DNA of 64,000 nt from Setophaga petechia (GCA_024362935.1 JANCRA010000009.1:14260572-14324571); one strand, 5' to 3'. Shown: positions 1-17,830, numbered from the stretch's first letter. Numbers and translations: made by a program. Notes: a model not told the origin generated them from the sequence alone.

Positions 1-490
1 TTCACATACCCAACTCACTGAAGTTGTGAGCACCAAATGCTCTCTGATACTACAAGACAAACAAGACTAAAGCTGTTACTGAAACACAGGGTGGCCCTCT
101 CAGCTGCTGGATTGCAGCTGATTGTGTGCCATATGGCTGCCATTTTCTTCTCTTAACATTTCTCTGCCACAGGCTTGTCTGCCATTTTTTTCTGTGCTTG
201 GAAACACTTTAATATATTGCTGTCATTCCTTGCCAGCCCAAGAATGACAAATGTTGACATTTAATGACTGCTTTCCCAAGCTCTCAAATGATCTGCACTC
301 ACACACAAATTTAGTTTCCACCTTTGATTGAATCTTTTTATACTTTGGAAAGGGTTTTTTAGGATGTTCCCAAATGTACTGTCAGTCCAATGAATTTGAA
401 ATGAAGATTTGCATGTGACAAAGCATCACAACCATTGAAATTTTCATTTCTTTGCTGGAGATTTCCAAATCTGTATTATTGCTTTTACAG

Positions 491-6572
<6,082 letters not shown>

Positions 6573-6611
6573 GTAAGTAAATACAGTGTGATGAACGTGT
6601 GAACAATGTCT

Positions 6612-6637
6612 GGGTTTGGGTTTGGGTTTTTGTGGGG
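6612..6637 (+). other. G-quadruplex-type motif downstream of FLT3 exon 23
   Basis: Three GGG runs separated by TTT, then a seven-base spacer and a fourth G-run (GGGG). This fits the standard four-run G4 pattern on the sense strand, 40 bp past the exon 23 donor. Folding is not shown by sequence alone. Confidence 0.6.
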
Positions 6638-9600
6638 TTTATATGTAGCTCCACAGATCACAATGAGATGAGGGATAGCCTCCTGCTTTCTATTCAAGTA
6701 CACAACTCTATTATGGATACATTGCCCATGGATCCATTTAAGTTGGGGCATGTTTTTCTGCCATCAGAAAGAATCCTGACCTTCCTGATGAGGATTTTCT
6801 TCCTCCCTGCACTGGAACTCTGGAAAGCTGAAGTCTCTCAGCCTGTGCTGAGGGAATGCGCTCCCCTCGTGCAGCAGCAAGTGCAGTCAGGTTTGGTGAT
6901 GCTGCCAGCTGCCATGGGAGGGGAGCTGAGCCTGCGCCAGGGGGTCTCATGAGGGATCACCATGCCATTTCCTCACAGACAGAATGCTGTATGTCATTCT
7001 CAAAGGTTAAAATAATAAAGATAATCTGAAGAAGTCCTCTTCTATCTATACTAGATGTTTATCTCCTCTTCAGGGAGGATAAACAATTTCTTTCCAAATT
7101 ACCAATTGCTACTTGGGTATCCACTCTGGACAAAACACAATATTTCTCAGTTCCTGCTTCATGGGGAGAAGAGCAGTTTTCCAAATACAATAAATAATAA
7201 CAGAAGATATCTTTTACTTCCTCTTCCCAACTCTAGGTTTACCATAATACAAAGAAAAGCCTTGCTACACACCATTCTGGCATCAAAAGTAAACCTCGTG
7301 TAAGCAGGGATGAGGAGTCTTTACTGTCTCCAGTTGTGCTCCAGCATGAACACCCTCAAGTTGAAAAATAATCTGGATTGTGGATTTGGTCTCAGTATTG
7401 TCATACACTCTGTGTAGGATAAGTGTTTTATATCAGCTCTAGGAAAAGAAATTGTCACCAGCTGCTGCACTGTTTGTGTTTCTTGTGGGCCAGTCAGTAT
7501 TTATGCTACTTCTTGAGAAGAAAGTGTAATTCATTTGTTTGAATTCAGCAAACACATCTATAGCAAGACAGAGTTTTTTGCTGCCTCGCTCCAACTGAAT
7601 GTCTCTTTTCCTGGTGCTGTGTAAATAGTGCCCAATCAACATATTGAATTATACTGTTCTTGCCACATTGCAAGCAAATATGAGACAATCCACAGTATTT
7701 TTAGTTAATGCTTATAAGCATTGACTATGCAGCTAAAGAGAGCTGCTGTAATTTCTAGAACATCTTCATCTCCAGATGTCAAGGAGTGTTGGGAAAAAAA
7801 CCCATTGGAGTCACCAGTTTTAGATGTCCAAATTTTACAGTTCCATCAGTCTTGTTTTACAAGGAGCTCTTAGTTTGATTGAGTGTAACTGTCTTACCCT
7901 GGGCATCTCTGTGGTTGTGAAGTATGGGTGGCGGGTGTTCAGTTCAGGTGAGTTCATTTTATCAAGATTTAGTTACACATGTGGCCTCTACTCAGCCAGG
8001 CTACATTCTGCAACTGCTGATGAGAGATAGGTAGAAAGGGATTCCTTTCCACCTAAAATAAGCATCTAAAATAACCAGGAGGAGTGATATTTGGAGATAA
8101 CCTTCTACCTCCCTGGTCTGGAAAATCCAGGTGGCAGTCTCCAGCTGGAAGTCTCACTTCAGCTGAGTTACACCTAATTCCATTCATGGGGCTTTGTGTG
8201 TTTTAATAGCAGAATGTTTAATTTTGAAGAAATTCTGTAATTTAGGAGTATACTGTTGCCTCTCCAAATCCCCAGAATTCAGCCTGGGTGTATGAACACT
8301 GCTGCACTAAAATGAAGCTGTGCCTCTTTAACTTTCTCACAGACTCCCAGGACAATACCCAGAGGTTTGATGTGTTTTCAGTATACTTAAAAAGACAGCC
8401 ATTATCACTATGAGGTTAAAGAATTTCTAAATGCAACTTTCATCATGACTAATAGGATACATTTGTCTACATCACACTGGATCAAGATGAGAATATATTG
8501 GTTAATAGTTTTTTCTCTTTTACATTTTACAAGGTGCTAAGTTCAGTTAGGATTTTTCAGAGGCAGATCTTATAAAATAATAACTATTCATAGATTATGC
8601 TATCACAGAAATTGAGCTGCTCTTTACTAACACTGTCTGAATATAATGTTGTACTACAGTGATTATGATTTGTATATTTTTGTTAATGTTATTAATAATT
8701 ATCAATGAATCATAAGTTTTTTAATCAGATACAAACTGCTGAAGAGCAATCTAGAGATATTTAGACAAAAATAAATTTTAACATTGCATTCTCTGCAAAA
8801 TGTATATTATTTTTAACAAACCCATAAGGGTTTAAATGTGTTCATCTGCAAGATGTCACTGTCTAGCACTGATAGCACACAGCCTGCAGTGGCTGGACAA
8901 AGGGAGTTAAGCATCTTGTGAAGACAGGAGTTTTCAGCCTTCAAATTTAGAAGAACCTAGTGTTGAACTGGTCACTTCCAAGCCTGGCCGGCCCTAGAAA
9001 CTAAGCAGATGTGAACTTGGCTCAAAGAGGAGCAGATGGGAATCCCATGTACTTAAAAACAAGCCAGTGAATTTTGTCACATGTTTATCCACAAGACTCG
9101 AAAAGAACTGGAAATAGCTCATCTGGCCCTATCATCACTACTGAGCTGAGACTCGGGAATATAAAGGCAAATAGAGAACCTTGGAGCAAGTACAACTTCT
9201 CATGATTCACACATGAAAAGCAGCTCAGGCAACACAACACTCCACGATGAAGAGCAACCAGGAGAATAACCCTCCTCTATGGGCTGAATGTGTGGTAAGT
9301 TGCGAATCTGCTTCTACACACAGAGGAGATGGATGGAACAAAGCTACAGGAGGTCCTGAGTGAAAAATAATTTCTTTTAGGACCTTTTTTTTCCCAGGAT
9401 GTTTCCCACACGACTTAGAAAAGTGGTGGTCCATTCCTGAGTCTTGTGCAGAGCCACAGACAGTGCTGGATAGTGATCAGTTTCATGATCTTTGAAGGGA
9501 AATGCCCACATTTCTCTCATAGGATCCAGACCCTTAATCTGTGCCTCCAGAAGCAGGTTGTCAGGAGAAAGTGATGAGTTGCCCCCTGTAGTGAATGGAC

Positions 9601-9894
9601 AGAGTTAAGCTCGTCTGAAGACCTCCAGCAGAGATGCCTTTAGTCTAAGGTGGATGCCTTAAGTTAGGCACAGACCGACAAAGATCCAGTAATCATTAAT
9701 CCGGAGAGAAGAGCAATAGAAGGGTTGAGGTCAATTAAAAGCGCTGAAGGGCAAAGGACATTTGAGCTTTTCCTCGCAACAGTAACAGAAATAAGAAAGA
9801 TAATTTGACAGCCCAAGCTGAAAGACAGGATGGCGCTGGGGAATCTGCCCGAATTTTCTTTCCCCTCTACCTGCAAGGGCGCCCCTCGGAGCCG

Positions 9895-10190
9895 GCAGCC
9901 GTGTTTGGGGAGCTCGGAGGGGACAGCCGTGTCCCGGGGAGCTCGGAGGGTACAGCCGTGTCCAGGGGAGCTCGGAGGGAACAGCTGTGTCCCGGGGAGC
10001 TCGGAGCGGATAGCCGTGTCCAGCGGAGCTCTGGGGGTACAGCCGTGTCCCGGGGAGCTCGGAGCGGGCAGCCGTGTCCCGGAGAGCTCGGAGGGTACAG
10101 CCGTGTCCCGGGGAGCTCGGAGCGGGCAGCCGTGTCCGGGGGAGCTCGGAGCGGACAGCCGTGTCCCGGGGAACTCGGAGCTCTCCCGGC
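9895..10190. repeat. GC-rich minisatellite, 29-bp unit, about 10 copies
   Basis: The word GTGT within AGCCGTGTCCCGGGGAGCTC recurs at 9901, 9929, 9958, 9987, 10016, 10045, 10074, 10103, 10132 and 10161. The period is therefore 29 bp, with 28 for the first step. Units differ by a few substitutions. Because 29 is not a multiple of three, the array reads open in several frames on both strands, which explains the long repetitive open frames of up to 263 codons here. These are not genes. Confidence 0.95.
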
Positions 10191-12654
10191 GGGATGCCCG
10201 GGCACAGGCCGTCCCGTTCCCGCCGCAGCCGGCACTAGGTGGAGCTCCGCGACCGCGGACAGCCCGAGGGACGCCGGACGGGGGACAGGGAGCAGGGCTG
10301 GCGCTCGGCACAGGGAGCCGGGCCATCCGCGGTGTCTGGTCCAGAGCTACAGGAGACCCGGGAGTAGGGACCGGCATGAGGGTGTCGGTCAAAAGGACTC
10401 CACAGCCAAAACCTCGTAGCACCGATGGGACAAACCCAGTACCAGCACAAACCACTCCGCCGCACCCCCACCTCCCTCAGAGCATTTTCCCAAACAACCA
10501 TGCCCCTGTGCCACAGGCAGCAGTGACAAAAAAGGTGACACACCCTTCTCTGTCCTGATTGAAACCGGAGATGCTTCTCCAACACGTCATCCTTTTAGGT
10601 TTGGGATACCTGGGATGGGCTCTGTGGGGTCCCTCTGAGAGAAGCTGGGGCTTACCAAGTGTTAAACCAGAAGAGAAGAGCGGGAGTGAGCCTGTCATGC
10701 ATGCTAGCAGTGGCTTTCAGTCCACGTCTTCATGGAGGGCACTGTGAAAGGCAATGAAGGCATCCAAGGTCATGATTGCTCCAGAGCTATTTGCAGACAG
10801 GTTTTATTTTAAGAGTCAGAACTTCTGCTGCAAATTATTTCAGGGACAAAAAATTAAAGTATACTGAAGATGAGTGGACCCCAAGGAGCTGGATGCACCA
10901 AATCTCAGCCCCCTTCTCCCAAACACAGAGTCAGATCAAGTGCTCAGTGGCTCAGGGCTCAGAATTCCCATTCTGCCACTTTCACTCCTGCATCTATGGC
11001 TAATTAATTAGAACATGTAAAGAAAAACAGCTTTTTTTAAAAAGGCATAAAAAGACCCACCCAGATCTGTGGTTGAGAAGGGCTCAAATGGCTTCAGAAA
11101 GAGATGGAACCTGAGCCCAGCTCCTTCTCACCCTTGGTGAGCACCCCAGCACTATGGAATGGCCCAGCAGGAGTCCTTCCAGGCAGGTTGTCTGAGACCT
11201 GGGCTAGATTCATCCTTCCTGAAATGCTTTGTAATGAGATAAATAGTGCAGATTCCGGGGATCCTGCCTTATAGGTCACTGACAGATTAAAATTTACCTG
11301 TTCAAGGCTGTGCCAGAAAACTGATAAAGTAACACTCCTTGAAGATGTGTGGGTGCCCTGGGGCACAATCTGGTTCAGATCTCAGCTGAGAAGGAATTCT
11401 GAAGAGCTGTTTGTGGAGAGAGGTGGAGAAGTGGTGGCATTTCTGTGGTTGCCTCCACAGAGGCACATAAAGACTAGTTTGGGAGCTGGTTCATTTAAAC
11501 ACTGCTTAGCTGGGATGAAAACAGGCAGGTGATGCTGACAGTGACCCATTCCTACAGACACGAATTGTCTATACCTACTCATGATCAAGCTACTGTGTAG
11601 CTTAGCACCACAGCTAAGCTCTGATACTTAGCCTCTTTCCAGGCACGCTAGGGTTCCTCTCCCTCCTTGCTCTATGCATCCACCGGCTGAACAAAACCCA
11701 GAAGTTACTTCTAGTGACAGCCCTCCAGTCCCACCAGTGCTGTGACTGTTCCATCTACAGAGGAGGCTCAGAGGCTTCAGATCATACAAAGAAAGAGATG
11801 CCTTGCTCAAGTTTCCAAAATACTTCTCTTGGAGCAGTAACTACGTCATGCGTGCTGGGTTCTCTGTTGGAACACCTCCTGTGGGTAGGGCTGCCCTGGA
11901 TGAGGAGGGGCTGTGAAGCTAAACTGGGGCAGGGCTGGGCTGGTCCCTGGGAGCTGAGTCGTGGAGGAAAGCCTGGGGCAGGGGAGTGTGGGCCACAGCT
12001 GGAAGCTGGGTCTGGGTCTGCCTGCCCCCACCTTCAGCTCCTTTTGAGGTTTCTTTTCAGACTAGAAACAAAATGTAGGGAGATTCCTTTTCCTTCGCAG
12101 AAACTAGAATAAAATAACTGGGAGCAAATGTGAGATGGTGGAGAGCAGTCAGGTACCAATTTCTCCTTAGAGTCAGAAGGACTAAAGTTTTGGGCTGGAG
12201 GGTAAATGTTTGTTGGGGGAGAAAGATGAGTCTTCTTCTGCCTTCCTACAGTCCCATTGTAAGGAAAGGTCCCAAGTGGGATCCTTGGCCTGCTCCCTGC
12301 CAGGCCAAAGAAGCACTTGGCACTTCTCTGCTTTGGGCTCCTACATTTGCTAGCGTGAAATATTATCCACAAAACACCATGGCCCTTCAGGGATGTGTAC
12401 AATTATGGTCTTGCAAACAGCAAACCATCTACATGGGTCAGCAACACCCTGTGCCTCTGCTCACTGAAGGGGTTTGTAGGATTGGGTTTGCCATGGAGCT
12501 CAAGGCTGAGGGAAGCAGTGGCACGGGGCAATCAGCCCATAGCGTCTTGCCATGGAAGGGCTTGGAGCAGAGGGAATGGTGGAGAAAAACCGGCAAGACT
12601 AGCATGTGTGGTGGAGATGGGGACAACACACCCAAGGGGCGTACATCACCTCCC

Positions 12655-12683
12655 TTAATTTACATTTGGGAAATGTAAATTAA
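12655..12683. repeat. Perfect 13-bp inverted repeat with GGG loop
   Basis: TTAATTTACATTT, GGG, then the exact reverse complement AAATGTAAATTAA. The arms contain TTAATT-type homeodomain core motifs. It may be a dimeric binding site or a chance palindrome. Confidence 0.85.
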
Positions 12684-12829
12684 TCAGCGAGGAAAGCAGT
12701 GAGGGCATCAGCCTTCAGATTGCCCTTGGCAGAAGGAGATAGCACGGGGCAGGCACACTGGTGGCAATGTGTGCAAACCATTTTACAGCCCAAATTCGGT
12801 GCTTTGCTTGGCACGGGAGACGACACTCG

Positions 12830-13270
12830 CATTAAAGGCTCCATCCCACCAGCTGGGCCGGGGCTTGCGGTTTCCCGGGGCGGGGGCCGGGAGACCGGGG
12901 CCAACCTCTGCCTGGGTCTCCCGCGCCGGCTGTGCCTCGCCGCAAAGCCGGGGCCGTGAGGGTGGGGAGCCCCGCGCTCCCGCTGCATCCCGTGGGATGA
13001 TAACAGCGGCTCTGCGTGCTGCGAGGAGCGTCCGTGGGTGGGCGGGGGTGTCCCTGGGGGGCAGAGGTGACAACAGCCGGGCCCTGGGCTTCCCCCCCAT
13101 GAGAGGGAGCGCTCCCGCCCCGCCCGGGCAGCGCCGTCGGGGCCGCGCCGCGGTGCGCGCCGCCGGTGACTCACGGCTCCCATGACCGGAGCGGGCCCGG
13201 CCGGCCCGGGTGGGACGTGCCAGCAGGGGCCGGGCACAGCTCTCTGCGGGCAGCCGGGGCGCCCTGGTGC
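12830..13270. other. GC-rich, CpG-dense block upstream of CDX2
   Basis: Dense in CG dinucleotides compared with the DNA on either side, with overlapping long open frames on both strands that look compositional. No recognisable protein. It could be a CpG island or distal promoter. Confidence 0.55.
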
Positions 13271-13709
13271 GGCCTTCTTCCTCTGTGACATTTAAAAAAG
13301 ATAACGAAGTGAGGTAAAGTCAAGTAAAAAAAATTATTAGGATAAAATCCAGCCAAGGCTATTTCCTTGGTTAGCAGAGGTGCGCCAGCCCCTGGATCTG
13401 AAAGGCTGGGGGCACCCTCACCTCTCTGGCTGCAGATGCTTCTGGTGTATCATACGACATTTTTTTCCTTCTTCACTGTTTATGTTCCTGTTTCCTGCAG
13501 GAGGGCAGGACCATGAGAACTCAGGCCGGGCAGCACCTGTGCAAAGAGGCAGGGGTGGCTACGGGGCCCGTGGCGGTGCCGGTACGGAGCGGCTGTGCCC
13601 AACCAGGCACCAGGTGCCACCTTCCCTTCTCGTCTGCCTTCTTCCCAGCAACGCGAATCCGCTCGGGAGCGAGCGTCCAGCATCTAACCCCCTCCTAGAG
13701 GCATGTGCT

Positions 13710-13890
13710 TAAACAAGACGAGTATCAACCCCACGATAAAAGTATTGGGTTATTCTGCAATGTAATCTACATCAAAGCCTCGGGGGTTGCCGGCTTGAAA
13801 AGATCCAAGATGTTTTCTGAGTCCTTATCATGTCTGTGCTTAGGGGGAGTCATAAATTCCACAGGTCGGACTAACTAACACACGATCCCT
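13710..13890. promoter_or_regulatory. Candidate regulatory module upstream of CDX2 with TCF/LEF-type site
   Basis: A short, balanced-composition stretch between two GC-rich blocks. It contains ATCAAAG (13771-13777, TCF/LEF type) and GATA/TTATC-type words. Wnt/TCF control of CDX2 is established in other vertebrates. Assignment of this site is inference. Confidence 0.35.
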
Positions 13891-13899
13891 CCTTCCCTT

Positions 13900-16800
13900 C
13901 TCTCTCCATGGCCGCCAAAGGGCTTTCAAGAGGGCTTTTCTTTTTTTTTTCTTTACCTTGTAAACAACGCTCCCGGTTCCGTGTCGTTAAGTTGGAGGGA
14001 GACGGAAAGATCCCCCACATCCCCCCCGAGATTCTCCTAAATCACAGAAAAAGGAGCTATACCACAAAGCAAGTAGGAATAAAGACGGCGAATCCGCATC
14101 CCCACAGGGGTCCCGCCGGGTGGGAGCAGCCTGTGGAGGAGGGATGGCGGGTGCTGCGCAGCACTCGGCCCTTCCCGGGACTCACGGGGGACGCCTGTGA
14201 CCCGGGACGGGAATTCTCGGGCTGTGCTGTCCGCCCCATTATCCCCAGTCCGCGCCAGCCCCGTGGCCCGAGGCGACAAATGAGGGTCGTCCCCGCAGAG
14301 CAGTGTCCGCTCCAATTCCTGCCCCGCCTGCCCAGGGTTCGAGGGTCCCGCAGCGGGCAGCAGCGCCCTGCCCTGCCCCCGGAGCTTCCCCGCAGCCATG
14401 CCCTGCCCTGCCCTGCCTCCCACGGAAAAATGTCAGAAATTATTTTTTCAGATCAAGAAGTAAGGTTGAGGCTGAAGGAGGAGGACGGGGAGCCCAGCGT
14501 CTGCCCAGGAGGCAGCGCTGGGTGAAACAATCCTGCGGGGAGAGTATCGAGTCAGCGTGGAGGGGAGGGGGGGAGACATTTCCCTGCGAGACATTTCCCT
14601 GGTGTCCCCCATCAGGCACTTGTCCGCTTGAGAGGCATTGAGGCGTTGGGTCGCAGTCTCCCGCTCAGGATCTAACGAAATAAGAAAAAAAAACCCAACA
14701 AACAAAACCAACCAACCAAGCAAAAAACCCCACAAAAAATCAAAACCAAAAACAACAAAAAAAAAAAAAAAAAAAAAAAAAAAACAACCAAAAAAAAAAA
14801 AAACCAAAAAAACCAAAAAAAACCCACAAAAAAAAAACTGAGGAAGCGAAGAGGGAGAGATCAGGCCTTCACCCAGGCTCCGGAGTGGGGGTCTGGTCCC
14901 AGACCAGAGAGATGTGAGATGGGGGAGAGCAAGTTTCAAAATACTTCAAAATACCAGGATCCGTACTCCTCTCCCGGATCTGCAGCTCTGGGCCGGAGCT
15001 GGCGGGAAAACCAGAGACGAAAACGGAGAGGGAGCGGGCACAAAGGAGAGGAGTAAAGGGGTGAAACCCGATCGAGAGATATATCTTCTTCCCAACCTCC
15101 TTGAGAAGCCCCGATAGCTAGGTAGGGCCGGAGCGAGGACAAATCCTGTTCCACTTAAAAGGGAGAGAAGACCGAAGGACCACAAAGGCATCTAGGAGTG
15201 GATCGGGATCCCTCTTATTTTAAGGCAATAGTGACCCGGGACAGCGTGTCTCCATCCCCAGCAGCTGCAGTGGGTCCCGTCCGGGGAGCAGCTGCGCGGC
15301 GGCGGAGGGTACTTCGAAGCATTTATCCGCGGGGGAAGCGGGACTCGTCCCCATCTCGCCGCCGACCCCAGTTAGGGTACGGCTGGTGGGGTTCGGTCTT
15401 CCCAAGTCCTCCTTGAACTTGGGGGGAACTGGGATCACTGTCAGAATGGCAGCGTAGCGGAGCAGCGCTCCGGCTGCCATTTCGGGTAGTGGCGGAGCTG
15501 CGTCGGAGCCTTACCCTGTTCCTTCGCCGGAGCCCCGAGACTCTGATTTGATCCACGGCCAACGGCCTCGGCCCTGTCAGCTCGGGCTGGCCTCTGGTCT
15601 CACCCCAAAAAGCTGGCACCTGACTTCCAGGGATTCACTTGACGGAGCCTTAGACACTGAACCGGGCTGTTTCGGGGCTGATCAGGGTTGCAGTGCGTTT
15701 TATTACAATATGTCCAGAGTTTTGTCGTTTTAATGGCCCCTTTCTCCGTTTATGGCATCATCAAATTCACATCTGCATAGATCGGCTCTGTCGGCGCTTA
15801 TCGGGAGAGGCGATTACATTGAAGGGACACAGCATTTCCCTTCCAGAGTGACAATTCCGTCTCCTGCTCAGACAACGCTGGGAGCTCCAAGCCCCGCTCC
15901 CCTCTCCTCGTTATCCCACCGTCGAGGCGGGGGGAAAGTGTCACGGTGGGAATAGGCAACAGAGAGAGAAATTCCCTCCCGAGAAAGCGGCCGGCAGGCA
16001 TCTCTGCATCCCTGCTGTTGTGCTGCTGTTATCGTAGGGTCGCACCGCGGCCGCCTGCGAACAAGTGACGGCGCGGGCACAGCATTCCTGGCTGTGTGCA
16101 GGGTGGGAATAGCCCGTTCCTCGCAACCAGGACATGCACAGCGACTCCGAGGGGGCCATCTGTGGCCTCTTCCCAAGGAGAGATGCTCCATCCTTTCCTA
16201 CTTGGGCGTCTCGGTCTCCCAGGGCCACTGACACTGGATCCCTTGGGACATTTTGAGAGAGGTCACTGGAATTTTACTGGCGTTAAAGCCTGGCTCCGCT
16301 TCAGCCCCACGCTCAGTACCAAAGGAACGACAGAATGGGGAGAAGAAGGAGGGGGAGATTTTCAGAGAGTGGGTTCGGGATATCTGCCTTTGCAAAGCTG
16401 AAGTCCGCCCTCAGCTGCGAGACACCCCGTCTCAGCGACACTCCTCGGAGTGCAGATCAGCTACCCACGTGGAAGGAAAAGCACCCTTGGGACACGACCA
16501 CGTGGATCTCCGTGCGTAATACCCGGGACAGGAGGGTCCGGAACAGTGTGGGGCCCGTCTGGGGAGCCCCGGTAGGACCGAGCCGCAGCCGCCCCAAGGG
16601 ACCGGGAAAGCCGGTGAGAACGGCTGAGACGGTGCTGCGCTGCTCCGGCGGAAAGTGCTGGGAAAATGGGGGGACATTCCCGTCCCCATCCATTTTTTCT
16701 CGGCGGGTGAAAGGTTTCCTCGCTGTGTCATGGGAAAAGATGCGAATATGCAAACGTCGTCTCGCATTGTCCCCGCTCAGGGTGAAAAGTTAAAGCATAA

Positions 16801-17400
16801 AAGCGGCGGGGGAAAGCTGAGAGGGGGTCGCCTCTTCAAAGGGGACTGGCTGGGCTGGGGGAGCCGGCTGCCGCTTGCCTGGGAGCCTCCCTTCCAGAGC
16901 CAGCATTTCCAGAGGGTTTCCAAGGAGTTGGGGAGGGAAGAAGTGTGTGCCTGGAGGGACAAGCCGCCGGGCTTCCCGCGGGCTCGGCCGCGCTACATAC
17001 AGCGAGGGAATCGCCCAGTGAAGTGACGGGCTCCGGGAGGACGTTGATGGTTCCCTCCTTGAGGAGAACCATCCCCTCGGTCCCAAGGAGGTCGGGCGGC
17101 GGGATTATCCGGTCTCGCTCTATCGGTGGGTCTGAGGGTGTTTTAAACGAAGGCACCCCCAGTCCTCGACCTTTCCCGGACCTGCTGGGCGCGCCCGACC
17201 TCGAAGTTCTGCAGACACACGCGGAGGAAGGAGACAGCGCCCTTGGAGGGGAGAATTTCTCCTCTTACCTCGCCTTCATCGCCCATGACCGAGCGGGAGC
17301 GGGTGGGAAGCGTTTTACAAAAAGCAGTAGGCCGTCGCTATGGGGTTTGTTGCTCAAAACAACCACGACAAAATAGCTTTGTGGATTTTTAATCAAAACT
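13900..17400. other. GC-rich CDX2 upstream region without a recognised gene
   Basis: CpG-rich throughout, interrupted by an A-rich tract at 14.68-14.84 kb. Many overlapping open frames exist on both strands, none with a recognisable domain. AT-richer islands with TTTAT words near 15.69-15.80 kb and 17.35-17.40 kb stand out as possible regulatory elements. Confidence 0.6.
14681..14838. repeat. A-rich low-complexity tract
   Basis: About 160 bp of A-runs broken by CC and CAACC words inside otherwise GC-rich DNA, including an uninterrupted run of more than 20 A. Simple sequence. It yields a Lys/Asn-rich open frame that should be ignored. Confidence 0.9.
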
Positions 17401-17579
17401 CCCTCCTCTTCCGCCCCTTCCCCCCCTCCGCCCACCCCCCAATACCAAAGCACAGAGAAGAGCTGGCTAAAGTGCTGCCTACAGATCGGCCGTGATACAC
17501 GGCTCCCATATTCCCACCCTCGCCCTTAGATCTCCCTCTCTGTCTTTTGCAAGTCTCTTGATTTCATCCTTTGAACCTG

Positions 17580-17830
17580 TGATTGGAGGTTAAAGTGCAC
17601 CAGGTTGCAATGGAAGGAGGAAGCTCTTAAACAATAAAGGCTTGAATATTTAGCTGTGATCAGGTCGCTGCCCTCTCCTTATCTTTTTAAATGCAAATCG
17701 TCTTTTAGGGGTAGTAGCTATATACCCAGCGCCTCTCCACGTCACCTGCCTTTGGTGTGTCTGGGCCATTACTAATAGAGCCTTGTAAACAATCGTTAAT
17801 CATGTAAGGACTGCCGGCCATTGGATTCGG
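17580..17830 (+). promoter_or_regulatory. CDX2: CDX2 proximal promoter
   Basis: Ends about 160 bp before the CDX2 ATG. In order: AATAAA within ACAATAAAGG (17631-17640, CDX-like), octamer ATGCAAAT (17691-17698), TATATA (17719-17724), a Fox-type TGTAAACA (17784-17791), GTTAAT (17795-17800, HNF1-like half site) and inverted CCAAT (17818-17824). Oct-1 binding to an octamer in the mammalian CDX2 promoter and CDX autoregulation are established. The TATA position predicts a start of transcription near 17750, which is inference. Confidence 0.65.

Larger units (their letters stand above)
6640..13700. other. FLT3-CDX2 intergenic region, proximal part
   Basis: AT-rich to about 9.6 kb, then mixed. The FLT3 last exon and 3' UTR should begin in this stretch, but I could not place them. 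AATAAA occurs at 7014-7019, without a terminal exon I can support. A minisatellite is present near 10 kb, a 13-bp palindrome at 12.66 kb and a GC-rich block at 12.83-13.27 kb. I looked for URAD motifs (HPDLAG, FGFPFV, ALGEVKKI) on both strands and saw none. Confidence 0.6.

Noticed and set aside
6979..7029. Possible FLT3 last exon after acceptor CCTCACAG
   Set aside because: Encodes TECCMSFSKVKIIKII and stops, with no similarity to the FLT3 C-tail.
9664..10558. Long open frames of 204, 242 and 263 codons on both strands near 10 kb
   Set aside because: They are created by the 29-bp GC-rich minisatellite, which reads open in several frames. The products are repetitive and match no family.
11599..11620. 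8-bp inverted repeat AGCTTAGC / GCTAAGCT
   Set aside because: Short arms of this size are expected by chance in 64 kb.
13908..14525. 205-codon plus-strand frame upstream of CDX2
   Set aside because: Lies in GC-rich DNA with overlapping frames on the other strand, has no recognisable domain and does not resemble URAD.
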